From the IMG/VR virus record IMGVR_UViG_3300048672_000257, positions 1 through 20,154 of that record: a DNA stretch of 20,154 nucleotides; one strand, 5' to 3'. Positions 13,921 through 20,154 of the stretch are shown piece after piece (positions within the stretch are counted from its first letter, which is position 1; each line of letters opens with the position of its first letter). The DNA comes from a virus. The position numbers and the translations under genes were made by a program. The notes under the pieces are model-generated. The model was not told the DNA's origin and searched no databases. It saw only the letters and a program-made list of their open reading frames with translations.

Positions 13921-14859
13921 TTAATCCTCAGTAGATTTAAGCTCGTTGATTAAATTGCGTATCAAAGTACAAACACTGTTTTTAGAAGATGTATCTTTCT
14001 GCTTAACATCAAGATTAACCACCTTAGTTTGTATTGTACACAATTGATTATAAACTTTCAACTTAGTTGCAAAAGTAATAGGTTGAGCACCACCAAATAA
14101 CTTAAGGCGTAAACCATTTACAATCTCCTTAGCTTTATTCTCACAATACAGATTAGCTTCACTAAGGAACATAAATCCACAAGTGGCTTTCTCACTAGCT
14201 CCGTGAAAGTCAGAGAACATATACTCACCTTTAACTTTAAGGTATCTTACATAGTTTCTTCCATTGTCATTCTGCATGTGTTGGATTAAATCGTTGTCCT
14301 TAAGGTAAGTCATCGTTGTGTCGTAGACCAACTTGGTTACATCCACTTCATACAAGTTACCATTGTAATAGGTCTTTCCATTAAAAGCTAGGATGTTCTT
14401 AATGTAATCTGAACCTGTATCCTCAACTGTACCGACAATCTCAATATCAACGGGGGTGTAGGTTATAGTAGGTTCTGTGTAGAGAATCTCCACATGAGAT
14501 TTTAGAAGCTCTGTTTGTTTACGAACTTCAAACTCAACTTCAAGTGATGGGTATACACACTTCTCATCATCCTCGTCATAATATGGGGCAGTTAACGCTG
14601 CAAGTTTTATGCAATAATCCCTGACGTCCATTACAGAACCATCTGCATACACATATCCTGATACAGAACGTGAACTCCGTTGAATGGATTGTATCGGCAG
14701 GATGTCATTGCTGTATAAAATCTTGTGTCCGTTGTAACCAGAATTCACCTCATTACCATTAGCTAAGAGATAAGAACCGTATGGCAGATTGACCATGATC
14801 TGATCTCCAATGATAATAGCTTGTTTTTCTTTTAGTGCATTTAGTAGTGTTACACTCAT
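13921..14859 (-). CDS. Hypothetical protein, 312 aa
   Basis: Not recognised; the largest unknown of the window. AGGAGAAACAAT precedes the ATG. The N-terminal ~60 residues are a beta-rich segment (AIIIGDQIMVNLPYGSYLLA, then 'GHKILYSNDILPIQ'). The middle has an acidic region (APYYDEDDEKC) and further strands (YTPVDIEIVGTVED, 'GKTYYNGNLYEVDVTKLVY'). The end is helical and Lys/Ser-rich (NSVCTLIRNLINELKSTED). There is no signal peptide and no TM segment. It follows the HNH gene by 28 bases and may be translated from the 15651-15679 promoter. Role unknown. Confidence 0.7.
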   Translation of the reverse strand: MSVTLLNALKEKQAIIIGDQIMVNLPYGSYLLANGNEVNSGYNGHKILYSNDILPIQSIQRSSRSVSGYVYADGSVMDVRDYCIKLAALTAPYYDEDDEKCVYPSLEVEFEVRKQTELLKSHVEILYTEPTITYTPVDIEIVGTVEDTGSDYIKNILAFNGKTYYNGNLYEVDVTKLVYDTTMTYLKDNDLIQHMQNDNGRNYVRYLKVKGEYMFSDFHGASEKATCGFMFLSEANLYCENKAKEIVNGLRLKLFGGAQPITFATKLKVYNQLCTIQTKVVNLDVKQKDTSSKNSVCTLIRNLINELKSTED

Positions 14860-14887
14860 ATTGTTTCTCCTAACCTAGTTTAAGTAA

Positions 14888-15490
14888 TTATACTACTGGT
14901 GTATCAATTGTGCAAGCTCTGCCGTGATTTTCATGATAATTATAAGTTAACTCAGCTTCTTTCCTTGCTGCAATTGCTAAATCTTTGTCAGAGAAGTGCC
15001 CAAGATTAATCTTTTTGTAATTATCCCAAATATAAGCTTCATACTCCCCATTACCTTTGTTGAACGAAACGCCTGTGCAACCAGAAGTGTTAGTAGAGAA
15101 TATCTTAGCATTCCTACAGTTTTCCATATTAGTGACACTACGAAAGTTATTCAAAGCATTGTTTAATGGGTTGCCATCAATGTGGTCTATTAAATCTGGC
15201 TCAGTGCCATAGACAAGTTTCCAGATAATTCTATGAACATAGTATGACTTATAGTCCAGTCTTAGCTGTCTGCTCCTAGACCCGCAGGTAGTCTCAAACT
15301 CGTGGCCAGCCTCTTGCCCTGCAATTGTACTGTTCATCCTACGAATTCTTCTTTGTTTCCAACCATAAGCTGATAATACTTCTATATCAAAGTAATCTAC
15401 CCACTTCAAACTTCCAGTTTCTGGGTTGTAGGAAAATAGAATCTTCAAGTATTCTTGAGCTGGCAATTTTTGTATCTTAGTTAAGCTCAC
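14888..15490 (-). CDS. HNH homing endonuclease with AP2-like DNA-binding domain
   Basis: 200 residues from a GTG start at 15490 that overlaps the preceding stop (GTGA). The HNH_3 core is clear: YVHRIIWKLVYGTEPDLIDH, then IDGNPLNNALNNFRSVTNME and NCRNAK, with the H...N...N catalytic pattern. Residues about 137-175 (NTSGCTGVSFNKGNGEYEAY, then GHFSDKDLAIAARKEAE) are an AP2-like DNA-recognition module. The end (YNYHENHGRAC) is also typical of this group. These proteins are free-standing or intron-encoded endonucleases that spread themselves; here it lies downstream of the nrd genes, a common place for such elements. No intron boundaries were identified. Confidence 0.88.
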   Translation of the reverse strand: MSLTKIQKLPAQEYLKILFSYNPETGSLKWVDYFDIEVLSAYGWKQRRIRRMNSTIAGQEAGHEFETTCGSRSRQLRLDYKSYYVHRIIWKLVYGTEPDLIDHIDGNPLNNALNNFRSVTNMENCRNAKIFSTNTSGCTGVSFNKGNGEYEAYIWDNYKKINLGHFSDKDLAIAARKEAELTYNYHENHGRACTIDTPVV

Positions 15491-15600
15491 AACCAGCGTC
15501 CATTTAGGGGCATACTAGCCTCTATCTTAAGAATATCACCAACCTGCATATTCTTAGCATGTTCGATGATTGCAAGTTGTTCTTGTGATTTAGTTAACAT
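15487..15600 (-). CDS. Small ORF upstream of the HNH gene, 37 aa
   Basis: Frame from ATG at 15600 (preceded by CTGGAGAAACTAA, a good ribosome binding site) to TGA at 15487-15489. It encodes MLTKSQEQLAIIEHAKNMQV and then GDILKIEASMPLNGRWL. The first 20 residues look helical and the rest strand-like. The TGA overlaps the HNH GTG start. It is either a small first gene of the promoter-driven transcript or the truncated 5' end of a gene cut by insertion of the endonuclease. No family recognised. Confidence 0.5.
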   Translation of the reverse strand: MLTKSQEQLAIIEHAKNMQVGDILKIEASMPLNGRWL

Positions 15601-15615
15601 TTAGTTTCTCCAGAT

Positions 15616-15650
15616 AATAAAAAAGCCCACAACAATTAAGTTATGGGCTT
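15616..15650 (-). terminator. Intrinsic terminator after nrdA (leftward)
   Basis: Read on the - strand: AAGCCCATAAC, loop TTAATT, GTTGTGGGCTT, then TTTTATTAT. The stem is 11 bp with one G-U pair. It lies 61 bases after the nrdA stop and should end transcripts of the nucleotide-metabolism operon. The promoter at 15651-15679 abuts it. Confidence 0.85.
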
Positions 15651-15679
15651 AGTTTACAGAGGTTGATACTTTATGTCAA
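15651..15679 (-). promoter_or_regulatory. Sigma70-type promoter (leftward)
   Basis: -35 TTGACA (15679-15674, perfect), 17-base spacer, -10 TAAACT (15656-15651, four of six matches). The start point would be near A15644, seven bases past the -10, inside the terminator's 5' arm. It should drive the 37-aa ORF, the HNH gene and the small-gene cassette to the left. Confidence 0.65.
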
Positions 15680-15711
15680 CAATTATTTATGTTTACTAAC
15701 ATTATGAAGCA

Positions 15712-17445
15712 TTACATACACATTTCACACTCAGCACGTTTAATATCACCAGCCCCACGCATAGAGTAGATGTAGTATAAAGATAAGATACCTTCATCAT
15801 CAAACGCTTGCTTGTGAATCTTACTCATGTACTCCTCTGTATCATTAGATGTGAAGTATAAGTTGATACTCTGTCCTTGATCTACCCACTGTTGCCTTTG
15901 CGAACACAATTGTAAATAAGACTCCATAGGTATCTCAAAGGCAGTCCTAAACACCTTCTTCTCATGTTCACTCAACCAATCCTCTTGTTGCACACTACGA
16001 GCTTTGGCAATCCGCATGATAGTTTCATCACTGTAAACCTTACGCTCCTTCATAATACCAAGAAGAATCTTATTAATACGGAAGAATTCACCTCCAGCAG
16101 ATTGTTTAGTAAAGGCCATAGCGGTATCGAGGCCAATACCTTCACTGGCACCCGCCATAAGCTCAGCAGTAGACTTGGTAGGGGGCATCATCAATCGTGT
16201 AGCATTTCTGACACCCATCCCCTTACAGCCAGAAGGCTCCCCTAACACAGAAGCTAACCATTTAGTAGCTATTAAGCTTTCATCTCCAATATGTGAGAAT
16301 ATTTCTCCATTCAGAGCAAAGCTGTCAATATCCCCAACAACGATATTCTTCTTCTGCATCAAAGTGTGCCAACCTAAAACGCCACTCCCTAATGCTCTGA
16401 AGTCTTCTGTAAACTTTCTAATCTTACGCATAGCCTGCTTATCATAGACAGACATTTCATCAATAGTTTGTAAATATTCAGTGACATTACAATCACTCAT
16501 AACTTGTCCAATCTGAACAAGATGTTTAGGCCATGAATCCCATAACTCAAGGTTATAATTAAGAATCACACAACTGTACGTGTATTCCCAACTAGCAGGT
16601 AGTATGCACTCCTGACACAAATTGCTTGCATGGAACTCTAGCCCTGCCCGTTTAAACGCTTCAGCTAAGTGCCTACGGCATTTACTGATAAAGGTGAAGT
16701 ACCCCTTACCTCTTGGCAATTTAACACCAAGCATACGTTCCCACTTACTCAGTGCCAACTCATCTTCATTATCTAACAGCTCTTTAAATTCGTCATCTAG
16801 TAGCCAGCCGACATTGTTAGATTCTGTTTCTTCATAGAGGAAAGCAAGCACCTTGTCAAAGTCACCATGTTGTGGACGTAGACTGTATGCCAAACTACCT
16901 CTACGACTGCCTTGAGTAACCTCGTTCATACAGTTAATGAAATCTCTTATCAATGGCATTACACCAAGACTTCTACCACCACGAGATAACTTAGTACCTT
17001 CGGCAGGCCAGTCATCAATACCATAACTTGTACCGTGGCTGTGCTTAGTCAGCACCGCTGCTTCTGTGATTGCATCGTATCGGTCAAATAGGTTATTACC
17101 AACTACACCACCAGAACAACTTACTGTGGTTCCCCGCTTACGTATCCCAGCATTTGCCATCATTGGGGTAGATGGTGAAATATAGCCATCCCATAGAGTA
17201 TTAAAGAAAACCTGTGCCCAAGTTTTACCTTGAGTGTACTGGTCTTCTTCCCACCAATCAGGCTTCTCAACTGGAGCATGTTTAGCCATTGTGTGTGCAA
17301 TAGAGGTCATCCTTGACCTTACTGTTTCTTTGTTATACGAATACTTCTCGTAGAACAATTGTAAGCCTGCTGTAGTGTACCAATTAGGTACTTCACCTTC
17401 CTTCTGTAACTGCTTACGTAGCTTACTATAATCTAATTTACTCAT
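15712..17445 (-). CDS. nrdA: Class I ribonucleotide reductase, large (alpha) subunit
   Basis: 577 residues, about three quarters of E. coli NrdA (761). It makes dNDPs from NDPs. Visible landmarks: SPSTPMMANAG (90-100); Cys110 (VSCSGG) and Cys292 as the redox pair; SNLCQE with Asn275, Cys277 (thiyl) and Glu279; the PPTKSTAELMAG phosphate-binding loop (421-432); Tyr557-Tyr558 of the radical path; and a C-terminal CEMC (Cys573, Cys576) that accepts electrons. The N-terminus starts directly in the catalytic region, so no ATP-cone (activity site) is present. The start at 17445 is set by GGAGGT three bases upstream; an upstream in-frame Met would add 40 residues encoded by the nrdB 3' end and is rejected. 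The ATG overlaps the nrdB stop by 8 nt. C-terminal CxxC suits the adjacent glutaredoxin. Confidence 0.93.
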   Translation of the reverse strand: MSKLDYSKLRKQLQKEGEVPNWYTTAGLQLFYEKYSYNKETVRSRMTSIAHTMAKHAPVEKPDWWEEDQYTQGKTWAQVFFNTLWDGYISPSTPMMANAGIRKRGTTVSCSGGVVGNNLFDRYDAITEAAVLTKHSHGTSYGIDDWPAEGTKLSRGGRSLGVMPLIRDFINCMNEVTQGSRRGSLAYSLRPQHGDFDKVLAFLYEETESNNVGWLLDDEFKELLDNEDELALSKWERMLGVKLPRGKGYFTFISKCRRHLAEAFKRAGLEFHASNLCQECILPASWEYTYSCVILNYNLELWDSWPKHLVQIGQVMSDCNVTEYLQTIDEMSVYDKQAMRKIRKFTEDFRALGSGVLGWHTLMQKKNIVVGDIDSFALNGEIFSHIGDESLIATKWLASVLGEPSGCKGMGVRNATRLMMPPTKSTAELMAGASEGIGLDTAMAFTKQSAGGEFFRINKILLGIMKERKVYSDETIMRIAKARSVQQEDWLSEHEKKVFRTAFEIPMESYLQLCSQRQQWVDQGQSINLYFTSNDTEEYMSKIHKQAFDDEGILSLYYIYSMRGAGDIKRAECEMCM

Positions 17446-18421
17446 CTGACCTCCAAGCAGCACTAAACCCACGTTCATTATAAGATGTCTCATACTCCAT
17501 ACCCATACCAGCAGTAAAGAAGTCAATAACCTTATAGGCGTAGGTATTCTTTTCAAACCAATCAATGATGGGGCAGTCTGTAACTTTAAATCTAGCAGGT
17601 AACCCTAGACGATTGAGATAAATATTCAACCTATGTTTTACATATTGTTTATATTGATCTTTAGTAACACCATTCAAACTGTCCCCTAGGATAGCTAGGT
17701 CAATGATACGGCATTCATGCTCGTAAGCTGCCTCAACTGCTTCTAGTACCTTAGTGTAACGCTCTGTGTCTTCCCGTAGGGTTGTACCAATCTCGGTGTA
17801 GTAGGTGTTGATAATCTCAGCACTCACTTGACCATGTAAATCTTCGTCAATAGCGGATTGGTTTGTTCCACGAGAAATCACAGGTATTAAGTTATACCCA
17901 TTGGATTGAAAGCTTTTCAGAATAGAGAAAGAGCTGAATAATAAGGCTGTCTCTGTCATGCTGAAAATAATGATGCCCAATATACGATCTTCCCCACGTA
18001 AAACATTGTCTAACCACTCAGCCCTAGCATTTAAGATAGGGTCTTGTGTATATGCAAGATAATGCTCATCTGTATCCAATCCAAGTTGGATATTAACTTG
18101 ATCGTAGAATTCAGCATGTATTGCCCTTTCCGTAGCTTCAATAATTGAGCAAGATAACTGCACCTCTGGTCTTGGGAACGTCTTAGCCACTACTTGCCAG
18201 AAGTCTCCAACCTTACGCTCATAATGAACAAACAAACCTAACACTGTGGTTACAGCATGTTGTTGCTCTGGTGTAAGCTCATACTTGAGTTGCATCTTAT
18301 CTAGATGCACCTTCATCTCAGCACTTGTCCAGAACTGCTCATCAAACTGTTTCATTGCAAGCTTAACAATGTTTGGGTAGTACCGTTTATAACTGTTAGT
18401 TGGTGTTGTCAGTCTTGACAT
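17438..18421 (-). CDS. nrdB: Class I ribonucleotide reductase, small (beta) subunit
   Basis: 327 residues. The start at 18421 follows GGAGGT by four bases; a TTG four codons upstream is less likely. The ferritin-like helices carry the radical/metal site: a His-Ala-Glu-Phe-Tyr motif with His102 and Tyr106 (positions of E. coli His118 and radical Tyr122), Glu157 (SMTETALLFSSF, as Glu204), and DEDLH with Glu193 and His196 (as Glu238 and His241). The ligand that should precede His102 by three residues is Arg99; Glu98 is one position earlier. The ligand matching Asp84 aligns with Glu68. These two spacings are unusual (see findings). The gene overlaps the glutaredoxin gene by 26 nt and nrdA by 8 nt. 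The exact metallocofactor subclass cannot be read from sequence. Confidence 0.9.
   Translation of the reverse strand: MSRLTTPTNSYKRYYPNIVKLAMKQFDEQFWTSAEMKVHLDKMQLKYELTPEQQHAVTTVLGLFVHYERKVGDFWQVVAKTFPRPEVQLSCSIIEATERAIHAEFYDQVNIQLGLDTDEHYLAYTQDPILNARAEWLDNVLRGEDRILGIIIFSMTETALLFSSFSILKSFQSNGYNLIPVISRGTNQSAIDEDLHGQVSAEIINTYYTEIGTTLREDTERYTKVLEAVEAAYEHECRIIDLAILGDSLNGVTKDQYKQYVKHRLNIYLNRLGLPARFKVTDCPIIDWFEKNTYAYKVIDFFTAGMGMEYETSYNERGFSAAWRSDE
17449..17454 (-). promoter_or_regulatory. Ribosome binding site of nrdA
   Basis: GGAGGT inside the nrdB 3' end, three bases before the ATG at 17445; it decides the nrdA start. Confidence 0.7.
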
Positions 18422-18659
18422 CAATACCTCCAAAAGCTTTTAAGATTTCTTTAATCACAGATACGCTACTACCGACATACTTAAGGCCATTAATCATTGT
18501 AACTGGGATGTTTTTTATACCTAACTCTTTAGCCTTCTGCATCCCATCTTCTGTCATAATATCAACTTCAGTGAATGGGATGTTAACCATTTCCAGTTGT
18601 TTCTTAATTGTCTTACAACCGCCACACCAAGGAGCTGAATAAACTATAACCTCATTCAT
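18396..18659 (-). CDS. Glutaredoxin
   Basis: 87 residues, the typical length. The N-terminus MNEVIVYSAPWCGGCKTIKK holds the CxxC active site (CGGC, Cys12 and Cys15). The cis-Pro loop is KNIPVTMING (Pro52), and 'GLKYVGSSVSVIKEIL' is the GSH-fold terminal helix region. It reduces the C-terminal thiols of the large reductase subunit, which fits its place just upstream of nrdB and nrdA. CGGC rather than CPYC is less common but seen in phage and bacterial thioredoxin-like proteins. The ATG overlaps the upstream stop (ATGA). NrdH-type redoxin is a possible alternative name. Confidence 0.88.
   Translation of the reverse strand: MNEVIVYSAPWCGGCKTIKKQLEMVNIPFTEVDIMTEDGMQKAKELGIKNIPVTMINGLKYVGSSVSVIKEILKAFGGIDVKTDNTN
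18426..18431 (-). promoter_or_regulatory. Ribosome binding site of nrdB
   Basis: GGAGGT inside the glutaredoxin 3' end, four bases before the ATG at 18421; it supports that start over the upstream TTG. Confidence 0.65.
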
Positions 18660-19045
18660 ATACAGTCTTCTCCAGCATCACTCTCTACATCATAATCTTT
18701 AGAATCAAACATTCCTTCAGCACTAACGATACCAGAAGTTCTAATACTATTTAACTCACGTAAGAAACTTCCGTCTCCACGAGCTTCAGCTTTAGCCTGA
18801 GCACTGGCAGCTCCAGATACTAACCAACCTTCGTCACTACGTTCTACCCCAGTAACACGCTTACCTTCAACCACTTCATTCATTAAGTTACGGTGTGTGC
18901 ATTCTTCATAAGTAAAAGGTTTAGTAATATCCACCCCATTCAAATATAAGACTCGCAACTCTTCTCGCTTGTTATTCTCTTCTTTTGCTTTTCTGTAAGC
19001 TTCAATTCGGAGTAAATCCGACTCAGATAAAATGTGATACGCCAT
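18656..19045 (-). CDS. Hypothetical protein in the dNTP operon, 129 aa
   Basis: Not recognised. AGGAGAAGTAG precedes the ATG, and the stop overlaps the glutaredoxin ATG. The first 30 residues are a charged helix (LSESDLLRIEAYRKAKEENN). Then a segment THRNLMNEVVEGKRVTGVER lies before an Ala-rich helix (VSGAASAQAKAEARGDGSFL). The tail is acidic (FDSKDYDVESDAGEDC). No TM segment or catalytic motif is visible. Its place between thymidylate synthase and glutaredoxin suggests co-regulation with nucleotide metabolism only. Confidence 0.65.
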   Translation of the reverse strand: MAYHILSESDLLRIEAYRKAKEENNKREELRVLYLNGVDITKPFTYEECTHRNLMNEVVEGKRVTGVERSDEGWLVSGAASAQAKAEARGDGSFLRELNSIRTSGIVSAEGMFDSKDYDVESDAGEDCI

Positions 19046-19060
19046 CTACTTCTCCTACTG

Positions 19061-19948
19061 TCAAACTGCTAACTGGGGACGGGGAGTTGTGAATGGTGTT
19101 TTATTCACTTCAAGCCCAACCACTGTAAAATCTTCCCACTCTAATTTCAGAAGATCATCTAAGGTATTAATATTCTTGTTAATAATTACTTCACCTTGTT
19201 TACCTAAATCCCTTTCAACTAACTCCTTGGCATAGTCTACTTGATCCTTATAAATATGTACATGACTTAAATCAGCAGATAGCCTACCAAGTCTATAACC
19301 ATACATCTTACATAGACAGAGTTGCAGTAGTCGATATTGTTGTACAGCAAAGCTGTAACCAAACACAGAGTCTAATGAACGGTTACGAAGCTTCATGTGC
19401 AATGTATCACCAATCACTACCACTTGAAAGTTAAACCAACAAGGAGTTAGACACATTAAATGGTGCTCCGCTGGGTTCCACAAGTCAACCATAATTCTAC
19501 GAGAGAATGGGTCAAATGTGAGTGTGTTAATTAAACCAGCTAATTGATCTATTCCAACATCATCTGAACATATTGGATTAACACCCCCACCGAAGTCCCT
19601 ATATTGTAAGCTATAGGCTCTGCCAAGATCACCTTCTTGTAGCTTATGTAGCCCACGTTTATTTAAGAACTCTCTTGATGTTTGGGGTTTCCAGAAATCA
19701 ATACCTTTAGCTTCCAACTCTTTAGTGTTTGTCTTCCCTCGTAAGAAGAACCAAAGTTCCTCGAAAGACATTCTTAAAGCTGCTGGCTTAATTGTAGAGA
19801 AGCAACCAAAATAATCTTCTGGGTAGACTACCTTAGCATCAAAGATTGAGTAAGTACCCACGCCAGTTCTATCTGTCTGCTCTTCACCATTAGCCAAGAC
19901 ATCCCTAATGAGTTGAACATAACCTTGTTCCCCGTAATACTCTGTCAT
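19061..19948 (-). CDS. thyA: Thymidylate-synthase-family enzyme (ThyA-like, altered base site)
   Basis: 295 residues. The ThyA fold is clear: QTDRTGVGTYSIF with Arg27 (E. coli Arg21); EELWFFLRGKTN with Glu64 (Glu58); Trp86; LGRAYSLQYRDF with Tyr112 (Tyr94); FSRRIMVDLWN with Arg150-Arg151; LTPCWFNFQ with Cys170 (nucleophile Cys146); RNRSLDSVFGYSF with Arg190, Ser191 and Asp193; VHIY with His231 and Tyr233. Two base-facing residues differ: Asn177 is Ala201, and His147 is Trp171. The normal reaction is dUMP plus methylene-THF to dTMP; because of the changes, another C5 modification or relaxed dUMP/dCMP use is possible. AAGGAG precedes the ATG. It is the second gene of the leftward operon visible here. 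Confidence 0.9.
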   Translation of the reverse strand: MTEYYGEQGYVQLIRDVLANGEEQTDRTGVGTYSIFDAKVVYPEDYFGCFSTIKPAALRMSFEELWFFLRGKTNTKELEAKGIDFWKPQTSREFLNKRGLHKLQEGDLGRAYSLQYRDFGGGVNPICSDDVGIDQLAGLINTLTFDPFSRRIMVDLWNPAEHHLMCLTPCWFNFQVVVIGDTLHMKLRNRSLDSVFGYSFAVQQYRLLQLCLCKMYGYRLGRLSADLSHVHIYKDQVDYAKELVERDLGKQGEVIINKNINTLDDLLKLEWEDFTVVGLEVNKTPFTTPRPQLAV

Positions 19949-19962
19949 AGGACTCCTTTAAA

Positions 19963-20154
19963 TTAAAAAGCTTTACCACCAGCTTGTTTACGATTCTCAA
20001 CCTTGTGGTCTTCTCTTTGAGCGTTATATTTCATCTTCTCTACAATAGCTCCAGCTAAATCCATATTATAACCACCAGCTAAATCAAATGCACGTATAAC
20101 GGCATCTGCTAATTCCACTTCACGCATCTTACGATGTGGGAGCTTATCATCCAT
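19963..20154 (-). CDS. MazG-like nucleotide pyrophosphohydrolase, C-terminal part
   Basis: The frame is open to the right edge, so the N-terminus (with the metal-binding EExxE motif region) lies outside; a Met at the very edge is not taken as the start. The visible 63 residues show the typical C-terminal half of phage MazG-like proteins: EVELADAVIRAFDLAGGYNM, then DLAGAIVEKMKYNAQREDHK, with the acidic 'ELADAVIR..DlA' helix of the all-alpha NTP pyrophosphohydrolases and the common AGGKAF end. It likely hydrolyses NTPs or ppGpp-type nucleotides; in phages this is tied to nucleotide pool control. Context with reductase and thymidylate synthase genes agrees. Confidence 0.8.
   Translation of the reverse strand: MDDKLPHRKMREVELADAVIRAFDLAGGYNMDLAGAIVEKMKYNAQREDHKVENRKQAGGKAF

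Noticed and set aside
15964-16837. + strand frames opposite nrdA
   Set aside because: nrdA on the other strand is certain from its catalytic motifs; these frames lack start signals and protein features.
17446-17565. 40-residue N-terminal extension of NrdA
   Set aside because: The extension is out-of-frame nrdB sequence; the ATG at 17445 has GGAGGT at good spacing and gives a normal N-terminus.
18422-18433. TTG start four codons upstream of the nrdB ATG
   Set aside because: The extra codons are the ribosome binding site itself (GGAGGT), so the ATG at 18421 is the start.
19949-19962. Small self-complementary AGGAGTCCT at the thyA ribosome binding site, considered as a translation switch
   Set aside because: Only three pairs with a three-base loop; too weak to hide the site.
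1-20154. tRNA genes, CRISPR arrays, IS elements, integrase or attachment sites
   Set aside because: Looked for on both strands by eye; no cloverleaf with CCA-like end, regular spaced repeats, transposase or integrase motif was seen.

Overview
The window looks like part of the genome of a lytic, contractile-tailed bacteriophage (myovirus morphology) of a Gram-negative host. The Gram-negative host follows from an i-spanin/o-spanin pair with an outer-membrane lipoprotein lipobox. Contractile morphology follows from a puncturing spike, a gp25-like wedge protein and a baseplate J protein. The DNA is AT-rich, genes are packed with ATGA, TAATG or GTGA overlaps, and no integrase, repressor, tRNA or CRISPR array is visible. 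The host genus cannot be read from the sequence.

Positions 1-10506 (+ strand) are a tail/baseplate module in the usual order: 3' end of the tape measure gene, a Dit-like protein, baseplate plug, hub, gp138-like spike, an unrecognised 158-aa protein, gp25-like wedge, baseplate J protein, DUF2612 protein, a small fibre-adaptor-like protein, a 210-aa protein with an internal duplication, and a 685-aa tail fibre or receptor-binding protein carrying Asp-box repeats at about 39-residue spacing. Two unrecognised small proteins follow. Positions 10519-12743 are a lysis cassette: a permuted NlpC/P60-like (papain-fold) enzyme, a GH24 endolysin with an N-terminal SAR-type segment, an overlapping i-spanin/o-spanin pair, and two single-TM coiled-coil proteins that are holin/antiholin candidates. 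A strong intrinsic terminator (12761-12799) closes this rightward block.

Positions 12803-20154 are all on the - strand. Read in the direction of transcription, from the right edge: a MazG-like protein (5' end outside the window), a thymidylate-synthase-family enzyme, an unknown protein, a glutaredoxin, NrdB and NrdA. This is a deoxynucleotide supply operon with glutaredoxin as likely electron donor to the reductase. It ends at a leftward terminator (15616-15650). A consensus-like sigma70 promoter (15651-15679) sits between nrdA and that hairpin. It is placed so that its own transcripts should lack the 5' arm of the terminator. It would drive a second leftward set: a 37-aa ORF, an HNH homing endonuclease, a 312-aa unknown protein and five small unknown proteins, two of which (52 aa each) are short and easily missed.

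The points most worth a second look are the thymidylate synthase active site (Asn177 and His147 positions are Ala and Trp), the nested promoter/terminator after nrdA, the Asp-box receptor-binding protein, and the non-canonical metal-ligand spacing in NrdB.
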